From Acinetobacter sp. WCHAc010034 (GTDB lineage: Bacteria; Pseudomonadota; Gammaproteobacteria; Pseudomonadales; Moraxellaceae), in contig NZ_CP032279.1 in assembly GCF_001696615.3 (NCBI RefSeq), forward strand, positions 186,001 through 250,000: a stretch of 64,000 nt of DNA, given 5' to 3'. Under the pieces are notes generated by a model. It did not search any database and was not told the origin of the DNA. It saw only the letters and a list, made by a program, of their open reading frames with translations. A program made the translations under genes and the position numbers. Below are positions 17,339-26,184 of this stretch, one piece after another; the first letter of the stretch is position 1, and each line of letters starts with the position of its first letter.

Positions 17339-18535
17339 ATGTTTTCAGCTTTTACGCGTTTGAGTTTAGTCACCCGGATTATTATTGCCATAATTTTAGG
17401 TGTATTGGTTGCCGTTCTTTTTCCAAACGCTGCGCCGTACCTCAGCCTGCTTGGCGACCTATTCATTAAAGCGCTTAAATCGGTTGCCCCGATTCTTGTT
17501 TTTGTCTTAGTTTTATCTTCTATTGCAAACTTTAAAGTCGGCAGCAGCAATGCTTATATCAAGCCGATTATGCTGATGTATGCTTCAGGCATGCTCTTTG
17601 CGGCCTTAAGCGCAGTAGTCGCCAGCATGCTGTTCCCTAGCGTTCTGTTTTTAGATGCGCCGGCCCAAGGTGAATTGAGCCCTCCCGGCAGCCTTGCGGA
17701 AATTTTAAAGAACCTGCTGCTGAGCTTTGTTGCCAACCCGGTTACAGCCATCAGCGAAGCCAACTTCATCGGCATTTTAGCCTGGGCTGTGGCTTTGGGC
17801 GCAGCTTTCCGCCATGCTTCAGACCAGACCAAAGTATTCCTGACTGAAGCAGCTGAGGCAGTAAACCGGGTGATCCGTCTTGTGATCAGCTTTGCGCCAA
17901 TCGGCATTTTCGGCTTGGTGGCGGTGACTTTTGCGGATGCAGGCCTAAGCACGCTGGTCAGCTATGCGCACCTGCTGGCCGTACTGCTGGGTACCATGCT
18001 TTTTGTGGCTTTGGCGATCAATCCGCTGATGGTGGGATTAGTGACCCGGGAAAATCCATATCCTTTAGTATTTCAGTGCCTGCGCGAAAGCGGCATCACG
18101 GCATTCTTTACCCGCAGTTCAGCCGCCAATATTCCGGTGAACCTGGATCTTGCGAAACGCTTAGGCGTTCCGGAATCGACCGCCAGCGTGGCCATTCCTT
18201 TGGGCGCGACCATCAACATGGCAGGCGCATCCGTGACCATTACCGTACTGACTTTGGCCACTGTGCATACGCTGGGCATTTCGGTTGACTTCACCACCAT
18301 GCTGATTCTGTCTGTCATTGCCACAGTTTCCGCATGCGGGGCATCGGGCGTTGCCGGCGGCTCACTGCTGCTGATTCCGGTGGCTTGCGGCCTGTTCGGC
18401 ATCTCGTCAGATATTGCCATGCAGGTTGTCGCCATCGGCATGGTGATCAGCGTGCTGCAGGATTCGACTGAAACTGCGCTGAATTCTTCGACTGACGTGC
18501 TATTTACTGCTGCAGTAGACCGCGGTTTAAGATAA
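17339..18535 (+). CDS. sstT: Serine/threonine:sodium symporter
   Basis: A 398-residue member of the dicarboxylate/amino acid:cation symporter family. It matches SstT in length and in motifs: [20 protein letters not shown] near the start, then [20 protein letters not shown] (the serine-rich hairpin), [20 protein letters not shown] and [20 protein letters not shown]. It would import serine and threonine with sodium across the inner membrane. An AAGG ribosome site lies 7 bases before the ATG. Single gene with its own upstream gap of 206 bases. Confidence 0.93.
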   Translation: MFSAFTRLSLVTRIIIAIILGVLVAVLFPNAAPYLSLLGDLFIKALKSVAPILVFVLVLSSIANFKVGSSNAYIKPIMLMYASGMLFAALSAVVASMLFPSVLFLDAPAQGELSPPGSLAEILKNLLLSFVANPVTAISEANFIGILAWAVALGAAFRHASDQTKVFLTEAAEAVNRVIRLVISFAPIGIFGLVAVTFADAGLSTLVSYAHLLAVLLGTMLFVALAINPLMVGLVTRENPYPLVFQCLRESGITAFFTRSSAANIPVNLDLAKRLGVPESTASVAIPLGATINMAGASVTITVLTLATVHTLGISVDFTTMLILSVIATVSACGASGVAGGSLLLIPVACGLFGISSDIAMQVVAIGMVISVLQDSTETALNSSTDVLFTAAVDRGLR

Positions 18536-18571
18536 TATACTGATAAACGTATATTAATTATTCAATGTGCT

Positions 18572-19246
18572 ATGCCTTTTTATACCTTGCCGCTGTGGGT
18601 TCAATTTGGCGCATTCTTTCTCGCAATGAATGCGGGCATGGTCAATGTGCTGGGGCTGGTGACTGTTCTGCACCAGTCCGTTTCGCATATGACGGGCAAC
18701 GTCAGCATGCTGGCTCTGGCGGTTTTAAACTGGCATCCGGCATCTATTGTTTACCTTTTCTGCATTACCCTGTCTTATGTGATTGGTTCTTTTTACAGCG
18801 GGCTGATTTTAGGCAATAGCCATTTCCGCCTGGGCAGGCTCTACGGCGCGCCATTGAGCCTTGTGGCGTTTTTCACGTTCCTGTGCTGGTTGCTGCTGCC
18901 CTATTTTCCGCGCTATGCGCTGCTTTGGGCCTGCGTGGCGATGGGCGTGCAGAATGCCATGGTCAGCCACTATAAAGGCACCATTATCCGCACCACGCAC
19001 TTATCCGGCGTATTGACAGACTTAGGCCTGGCTTTGGGCTACCGCGCCAGAGGCTTGGAGGTCGAGCGCAAGCGGGTAATTCTGCATTTACTGATTTTAT
19101 TTGGATTTTTTATAGGCGGGCTTATTGCCAGCTTGATTTATCCTTTATTAAAATTGAATTCGTTTCTTGTCCCGGCAGCATTCAGCTTAGCGTTAAGCAC
19201 TGTATATTGGGTCATCTATCTGCGTTACCGGCATATTCAAAATTGA
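18572..19246 (+). CDS. DUF1275 (YoaK-like) membrane protein
   Basis: A 224-residue protein with about six membrane segments. The DUF1275 signature is visible as FLAMNAGMVNVLGL, SHMTGNVSMLALAV, and later MGVQNAMVSHYKGTIIRTTH with LSGVLTDLGLALG. The biochemical role of this family is not established. It lies 36 bases after sstT on the same strand, so it may be read through from it, and is followed by a DUF2058 gene after 14 bases. Confidence 0.85.
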   Translation: MPFYTLPLWVQFGAFFLAMNAGMVNVLGLVTVLHQSVSHMTGNVSMLALAVLNWHPASIVYLFCITLSYVIGSFYSGLILGNSHFRLGRLYGAPLSLVAFFTFLCWLLLPYFPRYALLWACVAMGVQNAMVSHYKGTIIRTTHLSGVLTDLGLALGYRARGLEVERKRVILHLLILFGFFIGGLIASLIYPLLKLNSFLVPAAFSLALSTVYWVIYLRYRHIQN

Positions 19247-19260
19247 GTTTGGAACATCTT

Positions 19261-19797
19261 ATGGTTAAAAATGCACTACAGGCACAGTTATTAAAAGCAG
19301 GTTTGGTCGATAACAAAAAAGCCAAAAAACTGTCTAAGCAGGCTGTGCATGAACAGCGTACCGGTCAAAGCAATGAAGCTGAAATCAAGGCTAAAATTGC
19401 GCAAGATCAGGAGCAGAAGCAGGCGCGCGACCATGCCATTGAGCAGGAGAAAAAAGCCGCGCTGCATGAGAAAGAGCTGAAAGCGTCTATCCTGCAGATG
19501 ATCAATCAGCAGAAAATCCGCAATACCGGCGGCGATGTTACTTATCAGTTTATTGATGGCGGCAAGATCAAAAAGCTTTACATCAATCAGCAGATTTACA
19601 ATGCCCTTGTCGCCGGCAGCCTGGTGATTGCCAAAGAAAACGACAGCTACGCATTTTTGCCGATGGCGCTGGCGGAGCGCATCAATGCGAAAATGGAAGG
19701 CTTTATTATTGTGAACAATTCTGAACAGAATGATCAGACCACAGATGAGGAAGATCCGTATGCAGCCTACGTCATTCCTGATGATTTGATGTGGTAA
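19261..19797 (+). CDS. DUF2058 (YaiL-like) nucleoprotein-type protein
   Basis: A 178-residue, highly charged protein from the ATG at 19261 (MVKNALQAQLLKAGLVDNKK), where relatives begin. An upstream in-frame ATG at 19207 lies inside the previous gene and is less likely. A Lys/Gln/Glu-rich helical stretch (residues 20-85, likely coiled coil) precedes a compact C-terminal part with VTYQFIDGGKIKKLYINQQI and DPYAAYVIPDDLMW. E. coli YaiL is of this family; function unclear, perhaps nucleic-acid linked. Confidence 0.85.
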   Translation: MVKNALQAQLLKAGLVDNKKAKKLSKQAVHEQRTGQSNEAEIKAKIAQDQEQKQARDHAIEQEKKAALHEKELKASILQMINQQKIRNTGGDVTYQFIDGGKIKKLYINQQIYNALVAGSLVIAKENDSYAFLPMALAERINAKMEGFIIVNNSEQNDQTTDEEDPYAAYVIPDDLMW

Positions 19798-19888
19798 GCG
19801 CTGGCGCTTAGCATTCAAAAGCTTTGGATTGGGTAATGCTGATCTACTGCAGCCCTTTTCGTATTATCAATTGATAAATCTCGCCTAA

Positions 19889-19909
19889 CCCCTCTTTACA
19901 AAAGAGGGG
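19889..19909. repeat. Intergenic hairpin (CCCCTCTTT / AAAGAGGGG)
   Basis: Nine-base perfect arms flank a 3-base loop in the 283-base gap after the DUF2058 gene. It is not followed by a T-run. The motif CCTAACCCCTCTTT looks like a dispersed Moraxellaceae repeat, but only one copy lies in this window. Confidence 0.55.
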
Positions 19910-20080
19910 ATGAACAGCATTGCTGTGCAAGGAATTCAATACCAGATTGAGCCTTCCATTTGCTGCTCCCGCACTCAGCAAAGCGTAAAAAGATGCAGGG
20001 TTTATGTATGCAAAACGTTATTATAAAAAATCTTTTAAAATTAAGACGATAAACTGCGCTCAATTCAAACTGAAAACACG

Positions 20081-21340
20081 ATGAGGATGGTTTTGGAGCG
20101 TTTTACCTTTATTCAAAAAATTCAAGATTGGTCTGATCAATATCCTTGGCTGGAAATGCTGACTTCGCTCAGCATGGTTATTTTACTGGCCATTTTGGCG
20201 ACTTTTATCGCCAAACAGGTGGTTGTCCGCGGCATCCGCAAATTAATCGCCAAACTGCCCTTTTTCAATGATTCAATTATTGCCAGGCACAGCGTAATCC
20301 GCCGGATTACCAATATTGTGCCTGCTGTTGTGCTCATGAATGGTATTAAAACCGTGCCTCATGTGTCTGCAGAATTCATCAGCTTGGTGCAGACCGTATC
20401 ACAGGCCTTTATTTTCCTCACTATCGCCCTAGCCATCAGTGAAATGCTGAATATTTTCAATTTGGTGTATCAGCGCAATCCTAAGTCCAAAAACAAGCCG
20501 ATTAAGGGCTATCTGCAGCTGATCAAGCTGATCATCTTCATTGTCTGCGGCCTGATGATTTTAGGCACATTCCTGAAGAAAGACGTATTTACCCTGCTGG
20601 CCGGTTTTGGCGCCATGGCTGCCGTGCTGATGCTGGTGTTTCAAAATACCATCCTGTCTTTGGTCGCTTCGGTGCAGATTTCATCCTACGACATGGTGCG
20701 CATTGGCGACTGGATAGAAATGCCCTCCCTGAATGCCGATGGCGATGTCATTGATATGTCATTACATACGATTACCGTACAGAACTTTGACAAGACTTTG
20801 ACCACCATTCCAACCAATAAGCTGGTCACCGATACCTTTAAAAACTGGCGCGGCATGGCGGCGGCGGGCGTACGGCGCATTAAGCGCTCCATCTACATTG
20901 ATCAGGACTCTGTGCATTTCATGACTGACGATGAGCAGAAAAAGCTGAAGGAGTTTCTGCTGCTTGGTCAATACCTGAATGATAAGTCTGCGGAAATCGA
21001 GCAGTTTAACCAGAAGCTGAGCAACCCGGCGCACTATAATCAGCGCCGGCTGACCAATTTGGGGACATTCCGCGCCTATGTTGAGCTGTATTTAAAGCAG
21101 CATCCCGGCATTGCGCGGCATCAGTCCCTGATTATCCGCCAGCTGCAGCCGACCAGTGAAGGCCTGCCTTTGGAAATCTATGCATTTACCAACGTCACGG
21201 CATGGAAAGACTATGAAGCGATTCAGTCTGATATTTTCGATCACCTGATTGCGATTATTCCTGAATTCGGCCTGAAAATTTATCAGGCGCCTTCAGGTTC
21301 TGACCTGAAAGCCAGCCTGAGCAGACTGCAGGGAAATTAA
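20081..21340 (+). CDS. MscS-family mechanosensitive channel (YbdG-like)
   Basis: A 419-residue membrane protein. Four or five N-terminal membrane segments (from residue 25) lead to the MscS pore helix and beta domain: LLAGFGAMAAVLMLVFQNTI, then ISSYDMVRIGDWIEMPS and VQNFDKTLTTIPTNKLVTDT. The soluble C-terminal part contains the insert typical of the YbdG group. It would release solutes on hypo-osmotic shock. The first ATG (20081) and the ATG at 20087 are both possible; a GAGG lies right before the second. It ends before a bidirectional terminator. Confidence 0.88.
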   Translation: MRMVLERFTFIQKIQDWSDQYPWLEMLTSLSMVILLAILATFIAKQVVVRGIRKLIAKLPFFNDSIIARHSVIRRITNIVPAVVLMNGIKTVPHVSAEFISLVQTVSQAFIFLTIALAISEMLNIFNLVYQRNPKSKNKPIKGYLQLIKLIIFIVCGLMILGTFLKKDVFTLLAGFGAMAAVLMLVFQNTILSLVASVQISSYDMVRIGDWIEMPSLNADGDVIDMSLHTITVQNFDKTLTTIPTNKLVTDTFKNWRGMAAAGVRRIKRSIYIDQDSVHFMTDDEQKKLKEFLLLGQYLNDKSAEIEQFNQKLSNPAHYNQRRLTNLGTFRAYVELYLKQHPGIARHQSLIIRQLQPTSEGLPLEIYAFTNVTAWKDYEAIQSDIFDHLIAIIPEFGLKIYQAPSGSDLKASLSRLQGN

Positions 21341-21423
21341 CAGCCAAATGTAAAAATGCCCCATCTAAGCGCATTCTGCACTTTGCATAGAACAGTCAAA
21401 CTGCCTAATGGCTTTTCTTCATT

Positions 21424-21458
21424 AAAAAAACCGCCTAATCATACAATTAGGCGGTTTT
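21424..21458. terminator. Bidirectional terminator between MscS and DUF2147 genes
   Basis: AAACCGCCTAAT pairs with ATTAGGCGGTTT across a short loop, with A-rich sequence before and T after, so it can serve both convergent genes. Confidence 0.85.
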
Positions 21459-21474
21459 CCCTATTCAGCTCAGC

Positions 21475-21942
21475 CTACATATCCGTATGCTTTTTCCAAG
21501 TCATCGTGCTCACCGCATTGGCATTCTTTGCCTTGCCATAGACTTTCATTTGATCCCCTGCCAGATTCAGGCTAGCATCAATCGTATAAAGATGCCCATC
21601 TTGCGGATTAACCCAGATGCCCTGACTGAATTGCTTATTGCTGGAGCCGGCAACCAGCCCTTTCAGCGCTTCCATGCCTAAAATAGGCTGATTTTTCAGT
21701 GCACCCTGACATTTGCTGCAAAGCTCGGAACTTGGGGCGCCCGGCAAAGGGCGGTTTTTTGTAATAACCGCGCTGTATTGCTGTGTTTTAGAATTCTTGC
21801 GGATGACGATATCTGAAACATAATAGCCGGTACGGTCATCAATCACTTTCCATGTGCCAATCAACGGGTCAAAAGGCATGGCGGATAAGGGGCTCATCAG
21901 CCCGCATAACAGCGCAGCTGCGCCAAAAAACTTAAGGTTCAT
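21475..21942 (-). CDS. Exported DUF2147 protein
   Basis: A 155-residue secreted protein. The signal peptide MNLKFFGAAALLCGLMSPLS(AMP) is followed by DPLIGTWKVIDDRTGYYVSD, the start of DUF2147, with the two-cysteine ELCSKCQG segment and the ending GDQMKVYGKAKNANAVSTMTW. Proteins of this family are small periplasmic beta-barrel-like domains without known activity. It stands alone and ends at the shared terminator. Confidence 0.85.
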   Translation of the reverse strand: MNLKFFGAAALLCGLMSPLSAMPFDPLIGTWKVIDDRTGYYVSDIVIRKNSKTQQYSAVITKNRPLPGAPSSELCSKCQGALKNQPILGMEALKGLVAGSSNKQFSQGIWVNPQDGHLYTIDASLNLAGDQMKVYGKAKNANAVSTMTWKKHTDM

Positions 21943-22179
21943 AAAGATATTTACAATTAGGGGAAGAAAAATACAGCAATGTAAAAATGGCCGAATTATA
22001 GCAACTATTTTTTAATCGACGTCAATTATTTCATTAAAATTAAACATATAGTTGATAGCAGAGTTTAAAAACAAACCAAATATTAAAATCATGAAAGCGC
22101 CGGCTCAAGCTGCATGGCGGTTTCCTTTTGTCAATTTGCATCTATAATTCATAGCAGCATAACCACAATAAGATTAACG

Positions 22180-22527
22180 ATGAAACTGGAACTACCCCTT
22201 GCCCTGCTGCTCGCGCTGGCTTTCACTGGCTGTCAAAAGCAGCAGGCTGAAGATGCAAAGCCTGACTCTGCCATTGCCGCGCAATTTGAAAAATCGGACG
22301 CCGTTATTGGCGCTTATCTGGATAAGCTGGACAGCCCAGAAACGCCTAAAGGCGAAAAGACTCAAATTCTCTGCAAGGACTACCCCGCCGAATACAAAAC
22401 CAATTACATGCCGGCTTTGCTTCAATTGGCGCCTAAAGATTACACGGAGGATAAGCTGGCCACAGATTTAGAAATTGCTTTGGACTACTACAAAGACAAA
22501 TTCAAAATCAGTTGTGAAAAAGCATAA
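22180..22527 (+). CDS. Small lipoprotein, unrecognised
   Basis: A 115-residue protein from the ATG at 22180, chosen because it places a lipoprotein signal directly at the N-terminus: MKLELPLALLLALAFTGC, with the lipobox LAFTGC and lipidation at Cys18. An upstream ATG (22114) would bury it. The mature part is charged and probably helical (VIGAYLDKLDSPETPKGEKT), with two further cysteines (ILCKDYP, KISCEKA). No family recognised. Confidence 0.7.
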   Translation: MKLELPLALLLALAFTGCQKQQAEDAKPDSAIAAQFEKSDAVIGAYLDKLDSPETPKGEKTQILCKDYPAEYKTNYMPALLQLAPKDYTEDKLATDLEIALDYYKDKFKISCEKA

Positions 22528-22706
22528 AGATGTGAGCTGACTGCCCAGCATTCTGCCTTATTTATACATAAAGTGATTCAACAGGCGCTGAACTTCCCAC
22601 GGCGCATTTTATGCAAAGTTTCAAGACAAAGGTTTTGCCACTAAATCTGAAAGTGCCGCATAGAAATTTAAGATATACTCAGGCTTAAAATACAGGGGCA
22701 TTATTC

Positions 22707-22923
22707 TTGAGCTATCCGAAAAACCCGCTTAACTTAAAAAGCCGCTTAAGCCATATTATATTTTCTTCAGCTTTTATTCTTTACCCGGCTGGCATGCAAA
22801 ATGCCTATGCCAATAAACTGTATTTACCCGTTGGCTATGATGCATTCTGCGGATTACCTGTGTTTACCGGGCAAAATCCTCAAATTGCTACAGCCGAAAA
22901 AGACCAGTTCGGAAATAAAATTA
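22707..22923 (+). pseudogene. 5' part of an exported protein gene, cut by an IS1016-like element
   Basis: The ORF starts at 22707 (a possible non-ATG start) and reads a signal-like stretch, SHIIFSSAFILYPAGMQNAYA, then NKLYLPVGYDAFCGLPVFTG and EKDQFGNKI, up to the left end of the IS. I do not recognise the protein. The open frame to the right of the IS (23646-23768) may or may not be its tail. Confidence 0.5.
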
Positions 22924-23634
22924 GGGGCTGTACTAGATTAGGTTAAATTTGACACCAAAACCGCAATGTTTTGAGCTGCTGTTTTGGTGTTCCATAATTG
23001 AATCTAAACTCACATTCTTTCAAAAACAAGGGAAAAGGTTGTTTAGGAATACCATTGTATTTTCTCAATACCCTTTTAGCTTGATTCCAAAAATTCTCTA
23101 TCCCATTAATGTGATTTTTACCTTCTGAAAACAGCAAAGAATGATTGATTCTTTCATGGTAAAAACCACTTACATCAAGTGCATTGTAGCTGCGATAACA
23201 ATCCGTATAAACAATACTGTCAGGTGCTATTTTATTAATAATTACAGGCATTAGAGTTATCGCTTTAGTATCAGAAACAACCTTGGTGTACACCTTTCCA
23301 CCACGCTTTAAAATACCAAATACAGCAACTTTACCAGAAGCCCCACGACCGCGTTTACCCTTACGTATCCCACCAAAATAACTTTCTTCCAACTCCACCT
23401 GTCCGTCGAATATTTCAGTGGCTTCTTGTTCTAAATAGCAGGCTATAACTTGCCTAATTTTAGTGTAGAACAGTGCTGCTGAATTAGGATGAATATCCAA
23501 TAAATCAGCAGCGGAACGGGCTGTAACTTCAAGTACAAAAAAATCAAGCAGCCTTAACTGTACTTTTCTATTTAACTTACAATTAGATATCTTCATTTTT
23601 CTAGACTAACATAATGCTAATCTAGTACAGCCCC
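22924..23634. mobile_element. IS1595-family element, IS1016 group
   Basis: A 711-bp element with perfect 18-bp inverted repeats, GGGGCTGTACTAGATTAG at 22924-22941 and its complement at 23617-23634. Size and ends fit IS1016-like elements of Moraxellaceae and Neisseriaceae. The expected 8-bp target duplication is not seen (TAAAATTA left, TATATCTT right), so the flanks were rearranged. Confidence 0.9.
22943..23596 (-). CDS. IS1595-family (IS1016-type) transposase
   Basis: A 217-residue intact transposase with ISXO2-like DDE domain: ELEESYFGGIRKGKRGRGAS, KVAVFGILKRGGKVYTKVV, SIVYTDCYRSYNALD and NHINGIENFWNQAKRVLRKY. The frame fills the IS between its ends. Confidence 0.92.
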   Translation of the reverse strand: MKISNCKLNRKVQLRLLDFFVLEVTARSAADLLDIHPNSAALFYTKIRQVIACYLEQEATEIFDGQVELEESYFGGIRKGKRGRGASGKVAVFGILKRGGKVYTKVVSDTKAITLMPVIINKIAPDSIVYTDCYRSYNALDVSGFYHERINHSLLFSEGKNHINGIENFWNQAKRVLRKYNGIPKQPFPLFLKECEFRFNYGTPKQQLKTLRFWCQI

Positions 23635-23645
23635 TATATCTTTGA

Positions 23646-23768
23646 TGTGGTAACGTCGCCAACTCAAACATTAGCCAAACTGGCTGGAAAATTTTAAACG
23701 GCAATCGTCAAGCCTGTGATTGCTTGCCAGGTGGAAATAGTACGAAATATCAAAAGAAGAAAAGTTGA
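23646..23768 (+). pseudogene. Tail of an unrecognised protein, right of the IS
   Basis: An open frame without a start reads GNVANSNISQTGWKILNGNR, then QACDCLPGGNSTKYQKKKS and a stop. It is cysteine/glycine-rich and protein-like. A competing frame (23635-23697) reads YIFDVVTSPTQTLAKLAGKF. Which of the two belonged to the gene cut at 22923 cannot be decided from the sequence. Confidence 0.35.
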
Positions 23769-23769
23769 T

Positions 23770-24099
23770 TCAACTTCTTTTCAAATCGAATTTTTCAAGA
23801 TGACATTGTTTCATATACAGAAACAGCGGAAGCCCTACAGAAGCTCCCCCCATAAATGATGCGGCTATAGGAATCCATAATCTTTTCATTTTAAGATTTT
23901 TACCTTCATTCATAACCATAAATACAATAACGATTACCGTTACAACGACATCTAGCCATGCAAAAGCTGCTAATGGATTTTCAGTGATTTGCCGAAAAAA
24001 TAGAGAAAAATTAAGTCCATATTTAGTCAACCACAGTATAAATTGTGAAAATGGCAGTGCTACTCCTATTAGGGTTAATAATGCATATGTTGTTTTCAT
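23770..24099 (-). CDS. DUF2834 membrane protein
   Basis: A 109-residue protein with three hydrophobic segments. It starts MKTTYALLTLIGVALPFSQF and continues ENPLAAFAWLDVVVTVIVIV, VFMVMNEGKNL and WIPIAASFMGGASVGLPLFL, the DUF2834 pattern. The role of this family is unknown. The gene is AT-rich like the accessory region. It lies between the IS1016-like element and the first dif-like site and could be either the last core gene or part of the imported segment. Confidence 0.75.
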   Translation of the reverse strand: MKTTYALLTLIGVALPFSQFILWLTKYGLNFSLFFRQITENPLAAFAWLDVVVTVIVIVFMVMNEGKNLKMKRLWIPIAASFMGGASVGLPLFLYMKQCHLEKFDLKRS

Positions 24100-24228
24100 A
24101 ATTATTTCTGGGCCTATAAGCTAATTGATATAAGTTCCATTTTTATAATCGGAGCTGTTCTATGAGCGTCGATTACTTAATTCATTAATAATATGGCGTT
24201 CTCCATTTATATTATTAATTCTTCCTGA

Positions 24229-24256
24229 AATTAACACAATACACGTTATACAAAAC
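24229..24256 (+). other. pdif-like XerD/XerC site 1 (D|C orientation)
   Basis: AATTAACACAA, centre TACACG, TTATACAAAAC. Against the Acinetobacter dif-type consensus as I recall it (ATTTAACATAA, 6 bp, TTATACGAAAT) each arm matches 9 of 11. It is the weakest of the three sites with a 6-bp centre. Confidence 0.6.
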
Positions 24257-24291
24257 AGCCCTGTAAGCCCTCAATTGAGGGCTTGTTCTTT

Positions 24292-25368
24292 TCAGGATGG
24301 GCGGCTAACCCATGCCGCTGTCTTTCCTATTTTGCTTTTGATATCGGTGTTTGGAATATTCCAATGCTGATTCAATGTAATAAACCGCTCCAAATCAAGC
24401 CGCTCGGCTCTAAGGAAATTCAGCATTTCAGCAGACATATCCAGTTTTTTTGCCAACCATCGCCATTTTAAAATCGGCTGAAGTAACTTTAACGAAATAA
24501 AGTGGCAAGGTGCCTTGACCTGCAGATGCTCTGCAATCATCTCAATCAACTCCTGAAAAGAAACTTGCTCTGGATTGGCCACTAGAATTTCCTGCCGATG
24601 CGTACTTGGATCTTGGGCAGCTTGAATTATGGCATCAACTAGCATCGTCACCGAAACCAGTGGTAAATAGTGCTGCCGCGTTCCAGGAATAGCCGTCATT
24701 TTCCCTTGTTTTAATTGCTGGATAAGATGCACAATCGGTTGATTAGATGGAATTTCCCCTGTCATTTCATCGCCAATGACCGTGGCAGGATGGATAACGG
24801 TCCATGGGATATTATATTGAGCAGCATGTTTAACCCAAGTGAAATGCCCTTGAATTTTAGATGCTTCATATGCTCCCAATCCAGCATAGACTCGTGACCA
24901 ATCGGTCTGCTCTATACGATCACGATAGATGCCAGCTGCCTGCAAATGCTCATTCATGGTCAACATATAGCCTGATAGATGTACTGCTCGTTCTAACTGG
25001 CAATGCTTACCAACACCTTCTAACAACAGCTCAAGCCCATTGACATTAACAGCCTTAGCCTGCTGCATTGTTAAATTCCATGCAAATAAGGCACTGGTAT
25101 TGTAAAGATAATTGACTGCTTTGAGCTGCTGCCAGTCCTGCTTGGATAGTCCTAAATTCGGCAGAGTAACATCACCCTGAATAAAGTTTAACTGTTGATG
25201 AGAAATGCCTTGATGTGTCAGCCAATGCTGAAGCTGCGGGGCTTGCTGATCGACATTACGGCATAGGGCAAACACTTGAGCATTTCCTCTCAGCAGGCGC
25301 GCGATTAGAAATTTACCGATAAATCCTGTTGCCCCCACTACGAGAGCAGTCTGATTTGAAGCGTGCAT
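24292..25368 (-). CDS. NAD-binding SDR/epimerase-like oxidoreductase
   Basis: A 358-residue extended short-chain dehydrogenase. The Rossmann motif VVGATGFIGKFLIARLL lies near the N-terminus; VNYLYNTSALFAWNLT, then TDWSRVYAGLGAYEASKIQG (YxxxK catalytic pair) and TVIHPATVIGDEMTG follow, as in atypical SDRs. An ATG at 25431 is open but lies in the -35 box of the MerR-type promoter at 25401-25431 and cannot be the start. The ATG at 25368 (MHASNQTALVVGATG) has an AGAG upstream. It faces and is probably controlled by the MerR gene next to it. Substrate unknown. Confidence 0.82.
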   Translation of the reverse strand: MHASNQTALVVGATGFIGKFLIARLLRGNAQVFALCRNVDQQAPQLQHWLTHQGISHQQLNFIQGDVTLPNLGLSKQDWQQLKAVNYLYNTSALFAWNLTMQQAKAVNVNGLELLLEGVGKHCQLERAVHLSGYMLTMNEHLQAAGIYRDRIEQTDWSRVYAGLGAYEASKIQGHFTWVKHAAQYNIPWTVIHPATVIGDEMTGEIPSNQPIVHLIQQLKQGKMTAIPGTRQHYLPLVSVTMLVDAIIQAAQDPSTHRQEILVANPEQVSFQELIEMIAEHLQVKAPCHFISLKLLQPILKWRWLAKKLDMSAEMLNFLRAERLDLERFITLNQHWNIPNTDIKSKIGKTAAWVSRPS

Positions 25369-25400
25369 GAATGTGTACTCTATTGAATTGTTCATACTTA

Positions 25401-25431
25401 AGCTAAAGTATGGAGTACACTCTATGGTCAA
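25401..25431 (-). promoter_or_regulatory. MerR-type promoter of the SDR gene
   Basis: On the minus strand TTGACC and TTAGCT are separated by 19 bp. The spacer carries the dyad GAGTGTACTC. It sits between the divergent SDR and MerR genes. Confidence 0.8.
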
Positions 25432-25470
25432 GTAGTTTTGAAAAATTATTAATGCAGAGGGATTTTATAA

Positions 25471-25890
25471 ATGCTGATTGGCGAACTATCACAACAGATA
25501 AATATGAGCCGGGATACCATCCGCTTTTATGAAAAAATGCAGTTGATTCAGCCATTAATTCGAAATAATGGCTATAGGGATTATCCTGAACAAACCCTTC
25601 AACAGTTGCAACTAATACAGATTGCGAAGAATCTAGGGTTTACCCTTGCTGAGATCAGGCAGATCATTCATTTAGTGAATGAAAGCGAGATTCCTGCAGA
25701 ACAGTTTCAGGAAATTTTGCAGGATAAATTAGGCAAAATTCAGGAAAAAGTCGAACAATTGCAGCAGATGCAGGCGATGCTTGAAAATCTGATAAAGGGT
25801 GAACTTTGCCCGCTAAGAAAAGACTGTGATGTAGTGAAAATATCCTTTGGGGGAGACACGGCTCACCTAGCCAACAGAGAGCCCAACTGA
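25471..25890 (+). CDS. MerR-family transcriptional regulator
   Basis: A 139-residue regulator. Residues 1-70 are the MerR winged helix (MLIGELSQQINMSRDTIRFY, then GYRDYPEQTLQQLQLIQIAK), followed by a long coiled-coil dimer helix (LGKIQEKVEQLQQMQAMLEN). The C-terminus has two cysteines in CPLRKDCDVV. This type lies next to NAD(P)-dependent oxidoreductases in many proteobacteria and senses organic or reactive compounds. It faces the SDR gene, whose promoter has the 19-bp spacer such regulators act on. Confidence 0.88.
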   Translation: MLIGELSQQINMSRDTIRFYEKMQLIQPLIRNNGYRDYPEQTLQQLQLIQIAKNLGFTLAEIRQIIHLVNESEIPAEQFQEILQDKLGKIQEKVEQLQQMQAMLENLIKGELCPLRKDCDVVKISFGGDTAHLANREPN

Positions 25891-26073
25891 GCCTTGAATC
25901 AAAAATGGATAAACGATTAGAGTATCTGAATTAACACTTCCGCAGCTCCCTGAAACTCTTGCAAAAGCAATCACAGTCAAAAATTTTAGTGCTGGACTGA
26001 AATCTATGCGGAAAGTTAATCCAAGCAGTAAAACATTGCTTGAATAGGGAGCATAGAACGTGAAAAATCATTT

Positions 26074-26105
26074 AAAAAGCCCAACCGGTTAGGACTAGGC
26101 TTTTT
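26074..26105. terminator. Bidirectional hairpin terminator after the MerR gene
   Basis: AAAAAGCC pairs with GGCTTTTT around an inner AACCGGTT. A and T tracts lie on both sides. It lies 40 bases before dif-like site 2. The upstream 180 bases hold nothing recognisable. Confidence 0.65.
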
Positions 26106-26146
26106 GCTAACTCTTAAGCCAATGATTTATATTGGAATAAAAATAT

Positions 26147-26174
26147 ATTGCGCATAACCTGTCTTATGTTAATT
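26147..26174 (+). other. pdif-like XerC/XerD site 2 (C|D orientation)
   Basis: ATTGCGCATAA, centre CCTGTC, TTATGTTAATT. Against ATTTCGCATAA and TTATGTTAAAT the arms match 10 of 11 each. It is inverted relative to sites 1 and 3 and lies 10 bases past the 3' end of the beta-lactamase gene. Confidence 0.8.
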
Positions 26175-26184
26175 TTAGAGAAAT

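Noticed and set aside
19889..19909. Terminator after the DUF2058 gene
   Set aside because: A perfect hairpin, but no T-run follows on either strand, so it is kept as a repeat only.
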